The notes under the pieces are model-generated. The model had not been told where the DNA came from. It saw only the letters and a program-made list of their open reading frames with translations, and did not search any database. From assembly GCA_945883745.1 (NCBI GenBank), contig CAMCYH010000013.1:1-44346 (forward strand): DNA of 44,346 nt, written 5' to 3'. Below are positions 9,418-19,469 of the stretch, in pieces (position 1 is the stretch's first letter; each line of letters begins with the position of its first letter). This stretch comes from Candidatus Kuenenia stuttgartensis. Its GTDB lineage: Bacteria; Planctomycetota; Planctomycetia; Pirellulales; UBA1268. The position numbers were made by a program, and so were the translations under genes.

Positions 9418-10551
9418 ATGCGTTGCTGGCGAATGTTGCAGATGGTTGGCTGCTCCCTGTGGGTGACGATTGCGTCGGCCTGCCCGTTCTGCAACGTCGT
9501 CGGCCGCCCGCTTGCGCAGCAACGAGACGAGGCGGCGGTGGTGGCCATTGCCGAGTCGCTGGCGGCAGCAGTCGCTGGCGATGACGGCCTCTTGCAGCAG
9601 CCCTGGCGGATCGACCAGGTCATCCGTGGCCGGCCGGACCTCGGCGGCAGCGTTGTGACGGCTCACGTGGGGGCGTCGGCGGAAGGCACGGGCGTGCTTT
9701 TTGGCGAAGGGATCGTGGGTGAGCCGTTGCGATGGACGGCGGTCCTGGCCGACGAGGCGGTCTTGGGCTATGTGGTCGCGGTGCCAGCGTGGGAAGCGCC
9801 GCCGGCTGAGCGGCTGCCCTGGTTTGCCCGACGGCTTGAACATCCCGACCCGGTCATCGCTGAAGATGCCTATACCGAGTTTGGGCTGGCGCCGTTTGCC
9901 GCGGTGCGGGCCGCGGCCGCGGCCCTCGATGCGGCGAAGCTCATGGCGTGGGTTGCCGAGCCGGGGATCGACCAGCGGCGGCGGGGCCTGTACGGTCTCT
10001 TGTTGGGTTTGGTGGCATCACAGACCCATGACGCGATGATTCGCACCGCAGCTATCAGCGGCTTGCACAACGCGATCGAAATGCCGGCCAATGACTTTCG
10101 TTCCGGTTTCGACGGCCTGATGGGGGGCGTGCTCGTGGCGGAAGGCGTGGCGGGGCTCGATTATCTGGAAGGGCTCGGCCTCGCCGGGCCTGCCGGTCGT
10201 CCCGTCGATCAGCGGCATCTGCTCAGTGCGCTCCGCTTTGCCTGGGAATTCCTGGGCGATGAAATTCCCCGGGAGCGGATTAGTAGGGCAACGGCGCGAC
10301 TCTTGGCAGCACCAGCGGTGGCGGCCGATGCGGTGATCGATCTGGCCCGGCAGCAGGCGTGGGGCGATGCCGATGCCGTGGCCGCGCTGTGGGAGTCGTT
10401 GGGTGATGACGACCCGCTCGTGCGGCGGGCTGTGGCGGGCTATCTCACCGCCTGCCCGCTCCCTGCAGCGAGTCGGCTTCTGGAACACATTCGCGGCCGT
10501 GACCCTGAGCGGCTCGATGCGGCGATCGAGGCCGCGCGGCTGCCAAGGTAG
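9418..10551 (+). CDS. Second secreted 'CPFC' protein, paralog of 3630-5138, lacking the C-terminal TM
   Basis: SACPFCNVVGRPLAQQRDEAAVVAIAE; shares AEDAYTEFGLAPF, RRGLYGLLLG, ALRFAWEFLGDE, VAGYLTACPLP with the first copy. Confidence 0.82.
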   Translation: MRCWRMLQMVGCSLWVTIASACPFCNVVGRPLAQQRDEAAVVAIAESLAAAVAGDDGLLQQPWRIDQVIRGRPDLGGSVVTAHVGASAEGTGVLFGEGIVGEPLRWTAVLADEAVLGYVVAVPAWEAPPAERLPWFARRLEHPDPVIAEDAYTEFGLAPFAAVRAAAAALDAAKLMAWVAEPGIDQRRRGLYGLLLGLVASQTHDAMIRTAAISGLHNAIEMPANDFRSGFDGLMGGVLVAEGVAGLDYLEGLGLAGPAGRPVDQRHLLSALRFAWEFLGDEIPRERISRATARLLAAPAVAADAVIDLARQQAWGDADAVAALWESLGDDDPLVRRAVAGYLTACPLPAASRLLEHIRGRDPERLDAAIEAARLPR

Positions 10552-10604
10552 ATAGCCCCGGCGCTGCCGGTGGATTAGCCCGCCGGCTGGCGCCCGGCGG
10601 CTGA

Positions 10605-10664
10605 GTGTGGGACGGGCTGGCGGGTAACGCCTGGGTGTGGGGTGGGCTAGCGGGTAACGCCTGG
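10605..10664. repeat. Two imperfect tandem 30-bp copies (gtgtggg..gggct.gcgggtaacgcctgg)
   Basis: 10605-10634 and 10635-10664 match at 27 of 30 positions by eye. Confidence 0.8.
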
Positions 10665-10725
10665 TTGCGCGCTCCACCCAGCAAGCCCGGGCGCGAGCCC
10701 GGGGGCTGCAGCCTCGCACGGCTTC

Positions 10726-12879
10726 CTACTGCGCCGGCGTGGGGATCAGTTCGGGTGCCGGCTCGGGCAAGGCATTCCCTGCTGCCGGAGGCAGCGAGAG
10801 CAGCGGTTCTTCCCGCGTGGCAGGATCCCGCGGCGGCAGCTGCATGGCTGGAGCATCGGCACCAACCGCCGAGAAGTCCTGCGTGATCGGGCCGCGGCTA
10901 AACACTCCCGGCCGCGAATGCCGGTAGTCGAGGTAGATGCTGGCATCCCGCTGTCGGGCCCGACGGTGGGCATCGAAGTAGGCCTTGCCCGGCCACGGGC
11001 CCTCGGCGAGAAACACGCCGTTGTATTCGAGCAACGAGCCCTTGCGGTAGTGCAACTGTGAGATCGAACGGTTGTAGTCGACGAGCGACCGGGCATAGGA
11101 ACTCTCCGCCTCGGCCCGCCGCCGCTGGGCGTCGAGCAGCTGGTCGAGCGTGACGGTGCCCGCGTCGTAGGCGGCCTGCACAGCCTCCACCTGCCGCTCG
11201 GCGGCCACGCGTCGATTGAAGTTGGTCTGCGTGAGGGCAAAGTTGGTGTCGACATTACGGACGGCCTCGACCAGGGCGTGCGATGCCTCGAGTTCCTCGT
11301 CCTGGAGCCGTGCCCGTTCGCGGGCGAGCTGCAACTGGTGGTGGCGGACCGTAGACAGTTCGCGGCGGAATCCGAGCGGCATGAGGAACTGGGCCCCCGC
11401 CTGCCATTCCTGGAACTGTCCTGAGAGGAGTGTCGAATAGGCGTCGGAACCGAGCAATGGATCGGTGGCATCTGCGGAATAGGGATCGTAGTTCTGGCTG
11501 ATGAGATCCTGGCCCATGCCGAGGAACCGCCAGCGGCCGACGGCATCGAGTCGGGGCAGCAGCAGGTTCTTCGCGGCGGTCAGTTCCAGTTCCCGCTGCT
11601 TGATCACCCACTTCTGGCGACGAAGCTCGGCCGACCGCGACAGGGCCTCCACCAGCGATTGCTGCCAGTCGAAGCTGATACGGGCCGTGGTCGGTTCGTC
11701 GGAGGGGCGGATCAGTCGGCCGTCGCTGGCCGAAATGCCCATCATGTAGCGGAGCCGGTTCTCGCAGCGGTAGACGTCGGTGAGGGCCTGCTCCACCTCG
11801 CTGCGGAAGAAGAAGTACTGCTCGCGGGCCTGGGCCTCCTTGTCGGCTTCGCCGCCACGTGACTGCTCGACATAGAGGGCATGCACCTTCCGCCAGGCCT
11901 CCATGGCGCTGTCGCGGCCGGCCTTGCGTGCCTCCAGGTTGCGGTAGGCGAAGTAGCATTCCCAATAGGCCTGCTCGGTATCGCTTACGAGGTTGCGGAC
12001 ACCGGCCTCGAAGTCGGCGAGTGAAATGTCGGATGCCACGCGGGCCAGGAGGACGCCGCGGAAGACTGGCCGGCCGTAGAGATTTTCGAACGAATCGGGG
12101 CCGGCGATCCGGTTGTAGGTGACACCGGCACCCTGCAACAGGGGCTGGTTGAACGTGAAGTCGTAATTGGTGGTCCACGTCGAAGGGACCACGACGTTGC
12201 CGCTGCCCGGCGGGTTTTGCTCACGGATGGGCGAATTGTTGTTGTCGTAAATCGTTTCGTTCGCGAAACCCCAGGTGGCACCGGTGGCCGTCCTTTTTTG
12301 CACGCCAGTTCGCCAGTTGCCGGTATCGCCCTGCAACACCCGCGGGAAGATGATGCTGCCCGCGCCACGGTCGATATTCTGCGGACGGTTGATCCGCTCC
12401 CAGGTGAGCGAACTGGAAAGCTGCGCATCGAACAGCGACAGCGCGCTCTCAACGCCCCGGAAGGGGTCGGTCTCGACGATCGCCGGATCGTAGATGCTTG
12501 GCGTGAGCGCGGGAGCGGTGAGCAGCGAGACCGGTGGCTCGCCCGTCTGGGGCCGCGGTCCGCCAAAACTCGAGAACCGGCCGCCGAGGTTTCGCAGCAC
12601 CTTGCCGTTTTCGAGCGCCGTGCGGATTGCGTCCTCCAGCGAAAGCTCCCAGATCTGGTCAAACTTCGGGTTGGAGAGCGTGAGCGGTTCGACCGTGCCG
12701 GCGGCCTCTTCGAGTGGCTTCTGATCGCTGTCTGGGTATTCGAGCTTCTGGATCGCCCCGACATAGTGCGAGAGGTCGCCATCCTCGAAGAAGTAGAACG
12801 GCTGCCGTGGGGCACAGCCGCTCGCCAGGAGCGACAGGCTCGTGAAGACTGCCCAGATGATGCGGATCGAGCGTGGCAC
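10726..12879 (-). CDS. TolC-family outer membrane efflux lipoprotein
   Basis: Lipobox LLASGCAP; repeated coiled-coil TolC pattern, AAYDAGTVTLDQLLDAQRRRAEAESSYARSLVDYNRSISQLHYRKGSLLEYNGV. Probable GTG start 12879 (ORF opens to 13011). Confidence 0.85.
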   Translation of the reverse strand: MPRSIRIIWAVFTSLSLLASGCAPRQPFYFFEDGDLSHYVGAIQKLEYPDSDQKPLEEAAGTVEPLTLSNPKFDQIWELSLEDAIRTALENGKVLRNLGGRFSSFGGPRPQTGEPPVSLLTAPALTPSIYDPAIVETDPFRGVESALSLFDAQLSSSLTWERINRPQNIDRGAGSIIFPRVLQGDTGNWRTGVQKRTATGATWGFANETIYDNNNSPIREQNPPGSGNVVVPSTWTTNYDFTFNQPLLQGAGVTYNRIAGPDSFENLYGRPVFRGVLLARVASDISLADFEAGVRNLVSDTEQAYWECYFAYRNLEARKAGRDSAMEAWRKVHALYVEQSRGGEADKEAQAREQYFFFRSEVEQALTDVYRCENRLRYMMGISASDGRLIRPSDEPTTARISFDWQQSLVEALSRSAELRRQKWVIKQRELELTAAKNLLLPRLDAVGRWRFLGMGQDLISQNYDPYSADATDPLLGSDAYSTLLSGQFQEWQAGAQFLMPLGFRRELSTVRHHQLQLARERARLQDEELEASHALVEAVRNVDTNFALTQTNFNRRVAAERQVEAVQAAYDAGTVTLDQLLDAQRRRAEAESSYARSLVDYNRSISQLHYRKGSLLEYNGVFLAEGPWPGKAYFDAHRRARQRDASIYLDYRHSRPGVFSRGPITQDFSAVGADAPAMQLPPRDPATREEPLLSLPPAAGNALPEPAPELIPTPAQ

Positions 12880-13125
12880 GGGGAGGTCGCCTCGTGTGTC
12901 GTTCGGCGTGCGTTCTGTAAAGGACCGCCGCTGCGCCCAAGGGGAGTGGCCGCAGGATTGCGACCCAGCCCGACGCAGTGCCCCCCGACGCTGCGTCTGC
13001 CTCGCATGCACTAGGGCGCAGCGACGGCTCCCTTTGCATCGGTCGATTGAGCCCGCAAACTTGGAAGAACCGTCAAAGTCTGCCCCAGGGTTGGAGGCCT
13101 GGAGAAACAGGGCGGGGTGCAGCCA

Positions 13126-14163
13126 TCAGCGGCTGGGGGGGAGGCGCTTTGGCCAATCTGGCGAACATCGCTCCCGTCGCGACCCGTCGGCCTCCTCCCA
13201 GACGAACCGGGCAGCTGCTCCGGGCGTGGCCTCCACCAGCCGCATGCCGTCGTTGGCTCCGAGCACGCTCGCCGCTGTGGCGAGAGCGTCGGCGGTCGTG
13301 CAATCCCGGGCGATCACCGTGACGGCGGCCGGGCCCTTCACGCCGAGGCCAGTGCGGGGATCGACAACATGGCTGTAGCGGATGCCATCAATCGTCACTG
13401 ACTGAAAGGCATCGCCCGAGGTCGTGACCGCGGCATCCCGGAGGAGCAGATCGCTGGCATCGTCTGCCGTTTTTCCGAGCGCCGCGACCGCCACCCGCCA
13501 GCCATCGCGGTCGGGCGGCGTCCCGATCACGGCGATGTCGCCCGAGGCATCGACCATTCCCGACGTGATCCCGCGGTCGCGCAGGATCGCGACGGCCCGA
13601 TCGATCGCCGCGCCCATGCCGATGCCGCCGAGGTCAAGCCGCATGCCCCACTGCGTCAGTTCGACAGCTCTTGTTTCGGGATGAAGCTTCAGGGTGTGGG
13701 GGCCCACGGCAGCCCGGGCGGCAGTGAGTTTGTCAGGCCGCGGCATCGCGGCCGACCGCCGTGCCTGCCGCCAAAGCTTCGTGAGCGGGCCGACGGTCGG
13801 GTCGAACCCGCCGCCACTGGCGTCTCGCCAGGCGACGGCCTGGTCGAGCACCCGCCATAGATCCTCGCTGACCGGCATCGGGTCGCGGGTCGGCGCCTGG
13901 GCCGACAGATGAGAAAGTTCGCTTTCGGGATCGTAGTCGGAGAGAATCCTCTCGAGCCGGGCGATCTCATCGTGGGCGGTGCCGATGGCCACGAGGCCCT
14001 GGTCGCGGTCTGGAGCATAGACCGTGATTGTCCAGGCCACTCCCATGTGCCGCCGTAGCTCCTGCACGCGACTGAGGGCCGGGGCGACGTCGGCCTCGGC
14101 ATGGGGGTGCGCAGCCGTCAGCGCAGCCAGCCAGCACACGGGCAGGTAGAATCGTGGTCGCAT
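13126..14163 (-). CDS. apbE: FAD:protein FMN transferase (ApbE family)
   Basis: MGVAWTITVYA, GGIGMGAAIDRAVAILRDRGITSGMVDASGDIAVIG, YSHVVDPRTGLGVKGPAAVTVIARDCTTADALATA. Confidence 0.92.
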   Translation of the reverse strand: MRPRFYLPVCWLAALTAAHPHAEADVAPALSRVQELRRHMGVAWTITVYAPDRDQGLVAIGTAHDEIARLERILSDYDPESELSHLSAQAPTRDPMPVSEDLWRVLDQAVAWRDASGGGFDPTVGPLTKLWRQARRSAAMPRPDKLTAARAAVGPHTLKLHPETRAVELTQWGMRLDLGGIGMGAAIDRAVAILRDRGITSGMVDASGDIAVIGTPPDRDGWRVAVAALGKTADDASDLLLRDAAVTTSGDAFQSVTIDGIRYSHVVDPRTGLGVKGPAAVTVIARDCTTADALATAASVLGANDGMRLVEATPGAAARFVWEEADGSRRERCSPDWPKRLPPSR

Positions 14164-14653
14164 GAGCAGTTCCAAAGCACCACCGGCCGTGGCGATCGAA
14201 TTCGATTGCACGCCGCTGCGCAGTGTACCGCGGCTGGACATCCCGCTGGATGCCTCGCCCGGCTACCGGACCCGCCTCGAGCGATTTCAGCAGGCGATCG
14301 CCCGGCATGGGATGCGAAATACGTACTATCTCAATAATGCCGCCTGCACATTTCGGTTTACCAACGACTCGGACTCCGGCTGGGTGCGGTTTGCCGTCGA
14401 GGGCACGGTGATCACCGATGACACCGATGCCAGGACGGTAGGCAGTGATCTCGACATCCGGCTTGAAGTGGAGACCTGCGATTGGCTCACCCAACCAGCC
14501 GTCGAGTGGCTGGCCCTCTCGGCCAAGCATGCCATCGAAGTCGAGTTTGACCGCTACATCGCCGCCGGTGACCTCTCGCGGGCGCTCGAACGGCTGGCCA
14601 AGGAACAGGCCGATAGCGATGCCGCCGGCGGTTTTTTGGGGATGAATTTGTGA
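14162..14653 (+). CDS. Conserved-looking hypothetical protein, 163 aa
   Basis: Open frame with normal GC-rich codon usage, divergent from apbE; no family recognised. Confidence 0.65.
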   Translation: MSSSKAPPAVAIEFDCTPLRSVPRLDIPLDASPGYRTRLERFQQAIARHGMRNTYYLNNAACTFRFTNDSDSGWVRFAVEGTVITDDTDARTVGSDLDIRLEVETCDWLTQPAVEWLALSAKHAIEVEFDRYIAAGDLSRALERLAKEQADSDAAGGFLGMNL

Positions 14654-14730
14654 CCCGTCCCGATCGCAGCCCACAGCCAGCCGCCAGCCGGCGGGATGAA
14701 GCCGGAGTCGACTTCCACGGTGGATTGGCT

Positions 14731-15390
14731 CTACCGCTCTTGGCGGGGCTGAATCTCGAGCAGCACGCTCTCGTTGTCGCTGCCGGGAATCGGCCAGGCG
14801 GCCAGGCGGCGGACCCGCACCTTCTTCACGAAGCCGCGGTGGCGGGCCTCACCCTTTTCCTCTTCCCACCGCGGGCCCTTGATCACCAAGAGCCGCCCGT
14901 ATGTCTGGCAGATCGGCTCAAACCAGCCTAGCAGTTTCACGAGCGGCGCTACCGCGCGGATCACGAGCGTGTCGAACGCCCCCGGCCGCTTCGCGGCCAC
15001 GGTCTGGCCGGCCGCCTCGTGCACCGGCAGCGGCATCCCTATTTCCTCAGTGATCGACCGCACCGCCCGGGCCTTCTTGCCGACGCTATCGCATAGTTCG
15101 ACATGAAGGTCGGGCCGCAGGATGGCCAGCACGATGCCCGGCACGCCACCACCGGTACCGACATCGAGCACCCGTTCGCCGATGGCCAGATGCGGAGCGA
15201 TCGCCACCACATCGGCCACGTCACGGGTGACGAACGTCGCGGCATCGGTATGCCGCGTCAGGTTGAGCTTCTCGTTCCACGCCCAGAGCCGCTCGGCGTA
15301 GGAAGCCAGCCGCGGCAGCGCGTCGGGGCTGACGGCAAGCCCGAGGCGGTCGCACTCGGCGGCAATGGTCGCGGCGAGGCTCGACGTCAC
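14731..15390 (-). CDS. rsmG: 16S rRNA (guanine527-N7)-methyltransferase
   Basis: [59 protein letters not shown]. Likely GTG start at 15390 overlapping the glutamine synthetase stop. Confidence 0.92.
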   Translation of the reverse strand: MTSSLAATIAAECDRLGLAVSPDALPRLASYAERLWAWNEKLNLTRHTDAATFVTRDVADVVAIAPHLAIGERVLDVGTGGGVPGIVLAILRPDLHVELCDSVGKKARAVRSITEEIGMPLPVHEAAGQTVAAKRPGAFDTLVIRAVAPLVKLLGWFEPICQTYGRLLVIKGPRWEEEKGEARHRGFVKKVRVRRLAAWPIPGSDNESVLLEIQPRQER

Positions 15391-17561
15391 TTGATGAACA
15401 GCATCTCGCGGTAGGTGGGCAGCGGCCACAGGTCGTCCGGCAGGATCGCCTCGATCTGATCGGCTGTCTCCCGGAGAGACATCATCGCCGGGATCACCGC
15501 ATCGTGAGAGTGGCGAGCCTCGGCAGCCACGTCGCCACCGGCGTGGTGTTCGGCCACGGCCTCGAGCGCCTCGATCTTTCGCTCCAACTGGCCCACGAGC
15601 TGAGTCAGCTTTTCGAGCGTGCCCATGTGAACCTCGCGACCGAGCGCCTTGAGTTTGGACGCCGTGTCAACCAACTCGCCCTGGTACCGGTAGCCGGCCG
15701 GCAGGATCATCGTCTTGGCAATCTGCAGGGCCGAACTGGCCTCGGTGTGGATGTCCTTGCAGTACCGCTCCATGTAAATCTCGTAGCGGCTGCGAACCTC
15801 GCGCTCCGAGAGCACGCCGTAGGTGCCAAAGAGGGCGATCGTCTTCGGGTCAAGGAGCACGGCGAGCGCTTCGGGTGAGGATCGCAGGTTGGGCAGGCCA
15901 CGCCGCTGGGCCTCGTCATGCCATTCCTGCGAGTAACCGTTGCCATTGAAGATCACGGCCTTGTGATCGGTGATAATCTGCTGCAAGACCGCCGCGACGG
16001 CAGCGGGCAGCCGCGACGGATCACCCCCGGTGGCCTTCTCCAACTCGTTCGCCACGAAGTCGAGGCTCTCCGCCACGATCGTGTTGAGAGCCACGAGTGG
16101 CCCGGCGATCGACTGGCTCGAGCCGACCGCACGAAACTCGAACTTGTTGCCCGTGAAGGCGAAGGGGCTCGTGCGATTACGGTCGCCGGCATGCTTGGGG
16201 AGCGTGGGGAGTGTGTCAACGCCGACCGTGAGCGTGCCGATTGCCTTGGAGCCGGTCAATTTCCCCTTCTCGATCTGCTCGAACACATCGGTGAGTTGGT
16301 CGCCGAGGAAGATCGACATGATCGCCGGCGGGGCCTCGTTGGCCCCGAGTCGATGGTCGTTGGCGCTGGAGGCAACGACCGCCCGCAGCAGGTCGCCGTG
16401 GCGATGCACGCCCCGGATCACTGCGGCGCAGAAGACGAGAAACTGCATGTTGTCGTGAGGCGTGTCGCCCGGGTCGAGCAGGTTGCCCAGCCGGCAGCCG
16501 AGCGACCAGTTGACATGTTTGCCAGAGCCGTTGATCCCCGCGAACGGCTTTTCGTGGAGCAGGCAGGCCATGCCGTACTTCGTCGCCACACGGGTGAGCA
16601 TCTGCATGATCGACTGCTGATGGTCGGTGGCGATGTTGGCATTTTCGTACAGCGGCGCAATCTCGTACTGGCTCGGGGCAACCTCGTTGTGCCGTGTCTT
16701 GACCGGCACACCGAGCTTGAACAACTCCCGCTCCGTCTCCAGCATGCAAGCCAGCACACGCTCCGGGATCGCCCCAAAATACTGGTCTTCAAACTCCTGG
16801 CCCTTCGGCGGCTTGGCGCCGAAGAGCGTGCGACCGGTCATCACGAGGTCGGGCCGCGCGAAGTAGAAGTTGCGATCGATGAGGAAGTATTCCTGCTCAG
16901 GGCCGGCCGCGGCGGTCACCTGCCCCACGTCCTTATGACCGAAGAGGGCCAGCACGCGGCGGGCCTGCTTGTCGACCGCCTGCATGCTTCGCAGCAGCGG
17001 CGTCTTCTTGTCGAGCGCCTCGCCGGTCCACGAGCAGTAGGCGGTGGGGATGCAGAGCGTGGTGCCGTTGGGATTGTCGAGCACGTACGCGGGGCTCGTC
17101 GGATCCCAGGCGGTGTAGCCGCGGGCCTCGAAGGTGGCCCGGAGGCCGCCGGAAGGAAAGCTCGACGCGTCGGGCTCACCCTGGATCAGTTCCTTGCCGG
17201 AGAACTCGGCGATCGCGTCGCCTTCGGCGGTGGGCGTGAGAAAGCTGTCATGCTTCTCGGCGGTGAGGCCCGTGAGCGGGTAGAAGACGTGGGCATAGTG
17301 GGTGGCGCCCTTCTCGATCGCCCAGTCCTTCATCGCCAGTGCCACGGCGTCGGCGATCGAGGGGTCAATCGGCTTGCCCTGCTTGATCGTCGCCTGCAGC
17401 ACCTTGTAGACCGTCTTGGGCAGGCGGCTCTTCATCTCCGAGTCGTTGAAGACGTTGGAGCCGAAGATCGCGCTGGTTGGGGTCTCGCGGAAATTCCACG
17501 TTGGACCACTGGCCCGGTAGGCATTGACGGCGGCAACGGCACTGGAGCGAACGCTGGTCAT
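15387..17561 (-). CDS. glnN: Type III glutamine synthetase
   Basis: 724 aa; [42 protein letters not shown] (reads [14 protein letters not shown]), [31 protein letters not shown]. Confidence 0.97.
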   Translation of the reverse strand: MTSVRSSAVAAVNAYRASGPTWNFRETPTSAIFGSNVFNDSEMKSRLPKTVYKVLQATIKQGKPIDPSIADAVALAMKDWAIEKGATHYAHVFYPLTGLTAEKHDSFLTPTAEGDAIAEFSGKELIQGEPDASSFPSGGLRATFEARGYTAWDPTSPAYVLDNPNGTTLCIPTAYCSWTGEALDKKTPLLRSMQAVDKQARRVLALFGHKDVGQVTAAAGPEQEYFLIDRNFYFARPDLVMTGRTLFGAKPPKGQEFEDQYFGAIPERVLACMLETERELFKLGVPVKTRHNEVAPSQYEIAPLYENANIATDHQQSIMQMLTRVATKYGMACLLHEKPFAGINGSGKHVNWSLGCRLGNLLDPGDTPHDNMQFLVFCAAVIRGVHRHGDLLRAVVASSANDHRLGANEAPPAIMSIFLGDQLTDVFEQIEKGKLTGSKAIGTLTVGVDTLPTLPKHAGDRNRTSPFAFTGNKFEFRAVGSSQSIAGPLVALNTIVAESLDFVANELEKATGGDPSRLPAAVAAVLQQIITDHKAVIFNGNGYSQEWHDEAQRRGLPNLRSSPEALAVLLDPKTIALFGTYGVLSEREVRSRYEIYMERYCKDIHTEASSALQIAKTMILPAGYRYQGELVDTASKLKALGREVHMGTLEKLTQLVGQLERKIEALEAVAEHHAGGDVAAEARHSHDAVIPAMMSLRETADQIEAILPDDLWPLPTYREMLFIK

Positions 17562-17591
17562 GGGGCTTCCTTCAGGGAAAAAAGATGCCCA

Positions 17592-19274
17592 TTACCTTAC
17601 CGCACGGGAGAGCGGTTGCGAGGCGGGCTGCGCCACGGTGCGGGGAGCCGGCCGATGAGCCGCGGCAACAGCCGCCTGGAGGTACGGATCGGCGGCTGGG
17701 GCGACCATCTGGCCGTCGACCGGCCGGGCCGCTGAATGAACGACCAGATCGGGGTCTACGCCAATGTTGCTGTAGGGCCGGCCGTTGGGCGAGAAAAACT
17801 TCGCCGTCGTCAGCCGCAGGCCGACACCCGCCGTGTCGAGCGGAAAGATGCCCTGGATCGAGCCCTTGCCGTAGCTGCGGGTGCCGACGATCGTGGCCCG
17901 TCCGTGATCCCGCATCGCCCCGGCAAAGATTTCGCTGGAGCTGGCCGAGTCGCCGTCGATGATCAGCACCAGCGGCACTCGCCACGTGCCGGACCGGGTG
18001 GCCGAATAGTTGAAGTCCTCATCGGGGCAGCGGCCGCGGGTGGCCACCACGAGGCCCCGATCAAGGAACAAGTCGGCGACGTCGACGGCCGCGGAGAGGA
18101 GGCCGCCCGGGTTACCCCGCAGGTCGATTACCAGCGATCGCATGCCGCTCATATCGAGCCGCCGCAGCGACGTCTCCAGATCGGCCGCCGTCGTCTTCTG
18201 AAACGATGTGAGCTTGATGTAGGCGACGCCTGTCGTCGGCTCGACGATCTGCACGTCCTCGATACTCGGCACCTCCACATGCTCCCGGCGTACCGACATC
18301 GCCCGGGCCACGGAGCCACTCCGAGCGACGGCCAGCGTGACGACCGAGCCCTCCGGCCCCTGCAGGAGCTGTGCCGCTTCGTCGACGGCCATACCGCCCA
18401 GCGACTGGCCACCCACGCCGACGAGGTGATCACCAGCCTTCAGACCCGCCCGCTCCGCCGGACTACCGGGGATCACGTGCACGACCAGAAGCCCGTCGTC
18501 GGCGCCCTTCAGTTCGACGCCAAGGCCTACGAAGTTGCCCTCGATCTGGGCGTAGAGATCATCAAGCTGCCCGGTGGTGAGAAACGCGGAGTATTCGTCG
18601 AGGCCACCGACCGCAGCAGCGGTCATCTCCATGATGGTGATCGCCGGCGGAATGCCGAGCGTCGAGTGGGCGATGCGGGCCACCCAGGCCGCGATCGTCT
18701 CAGCCTCGACCCGCGTGCCAACAGTGCGGCCGTCGATGACCCGCGACACCTGGTCGCGATACAGCGTGCGGCGGTCGGGAGTCGCCTGGGCTGCGTAGAG
18801 CGATGCGAAGGCCGGTTCTTCGATGGCCACGTCCATCGCGAGGCAGCCACGCGAAACAAGCCTGGCATAGTTGGGAGCGTCGACGTGGTGCGAACCGATG
18901 CGACCAAGCACCTCCCCATAGACCCGCCGGGCGTCGAGTTCCGAGAGCGTTGCCAGTCGATTGCGGTATGCGATCTCGGTGTGTCGCCGGGAGATGTCAC
19001 AGTGGATCTTGGCGAGGTCGTAGCGCTGGCGGAGATCGGCGGAGAGCGTGCCTTTGCGGGCAGCCGTCTCGCACATGCTCACGACATCCGACCACCGCCT
19101 TTCCTGGACGAGCCGAATCGTGCGGCTGGCGAGATCACTCTGATGAGACGCCTGCGTCGGAGCGGCTGCCTGCGACTGCGGGCTTGGATCAGCGGCACCG
19201 ATGGTCCAGGCCCACCCAGCCAGAAGAGCGACGCCCACCGCCCGAACGAGCCGGGCGGCCATGGGATGGGACAT
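17592..19274 (-). CDS. S41 family C-terminal processing peptidase with PDZ domain
   Basis: PDZ GLGVELKGADDGLLVVHVIPGSPAERAGLKAGDHLVGVGG; S41 SLVIDLRGNPGGLLSAAVDVADLFL, DGDSASSSEIFAGAM, GTRSYGKGSIQ. Confidence 0.94.
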   Translation of the reverse strand: MSHPMAARLVRAVGVALLAGWAWTIGAADPSPQSQAAAPTQASHQSDLASRTIRLVQERRWSDVVSMCETAARKGTLSADLRQRYDLAKIHCDISRRHTEIAYRNRLATLSELDARRVYGEVLGRIGSHHVDAPNYARLVSRGCLAMDVAIEEPAFASLYAAQATPDRRTLYRDQVSRVIDGRTVGTRVEAETIAAWVARIAHSTLGIPPAITIMEMTAAAVGGLDEYSAFLTTGQLDDLYAQIEGNFVGLGVELKGADDGLLVVHVIPGSPAERAGLKAGDHLVGVGGQSLGGMAVDEAAQLLQGPEGSVVTLAVARSGSVARAMSVRREHVEVPSIEDVQIVEPTTGVAYIKLTSFQKTTAADLETSLRRLDMSGMRSLVIDLRGNPGGLLSAAVDVADLFLDRGLVVATRGRCPDEDFNYSATRSGTWRVPLVLIIDGDSASSSEIFAGAMRDHGRATIVGTRSYGKGSIQGIFPLDTAGVGLRLTTAKFFSPNGRPYSNIGVDPDLVVHSAARPVDGQMVAPAADPYLQAAVAAAHRPAPRTVAQPASQPLSRAVR

Positions 19275-19469
19275 CGTCGGTGCGGGTACGACGGTCACTG
19301 GAGCGATCCATTCGCGGGGTGCCGCGACATGTCGCGGCCTGCAGCGGTCTCTCCGTCGACCGCTCGCGATTATGGATCACGTTTCCCGGCCGGTCAAAAA
19401 ACAGCTGCCGGCTCAAGGCGACAGCGGCCCCGACAATTGGAACGACGTGAATAATCCGAACCAACAGAC

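Noticed and set aside
10560-10725. Possible CRISPR-like array
   Set aside because: Only two adjacent imperfect units without spacers and no cas genes.
15918-17735. 605-aa + strand ORF
   Set aside because: Lies antisense over type III glutamine synthetase; shadow ORF caused by high GC.
17736-19454. 572-aa + strand ORF
   Set aside because: Antisense over the S41 protease; no recognisable domain.
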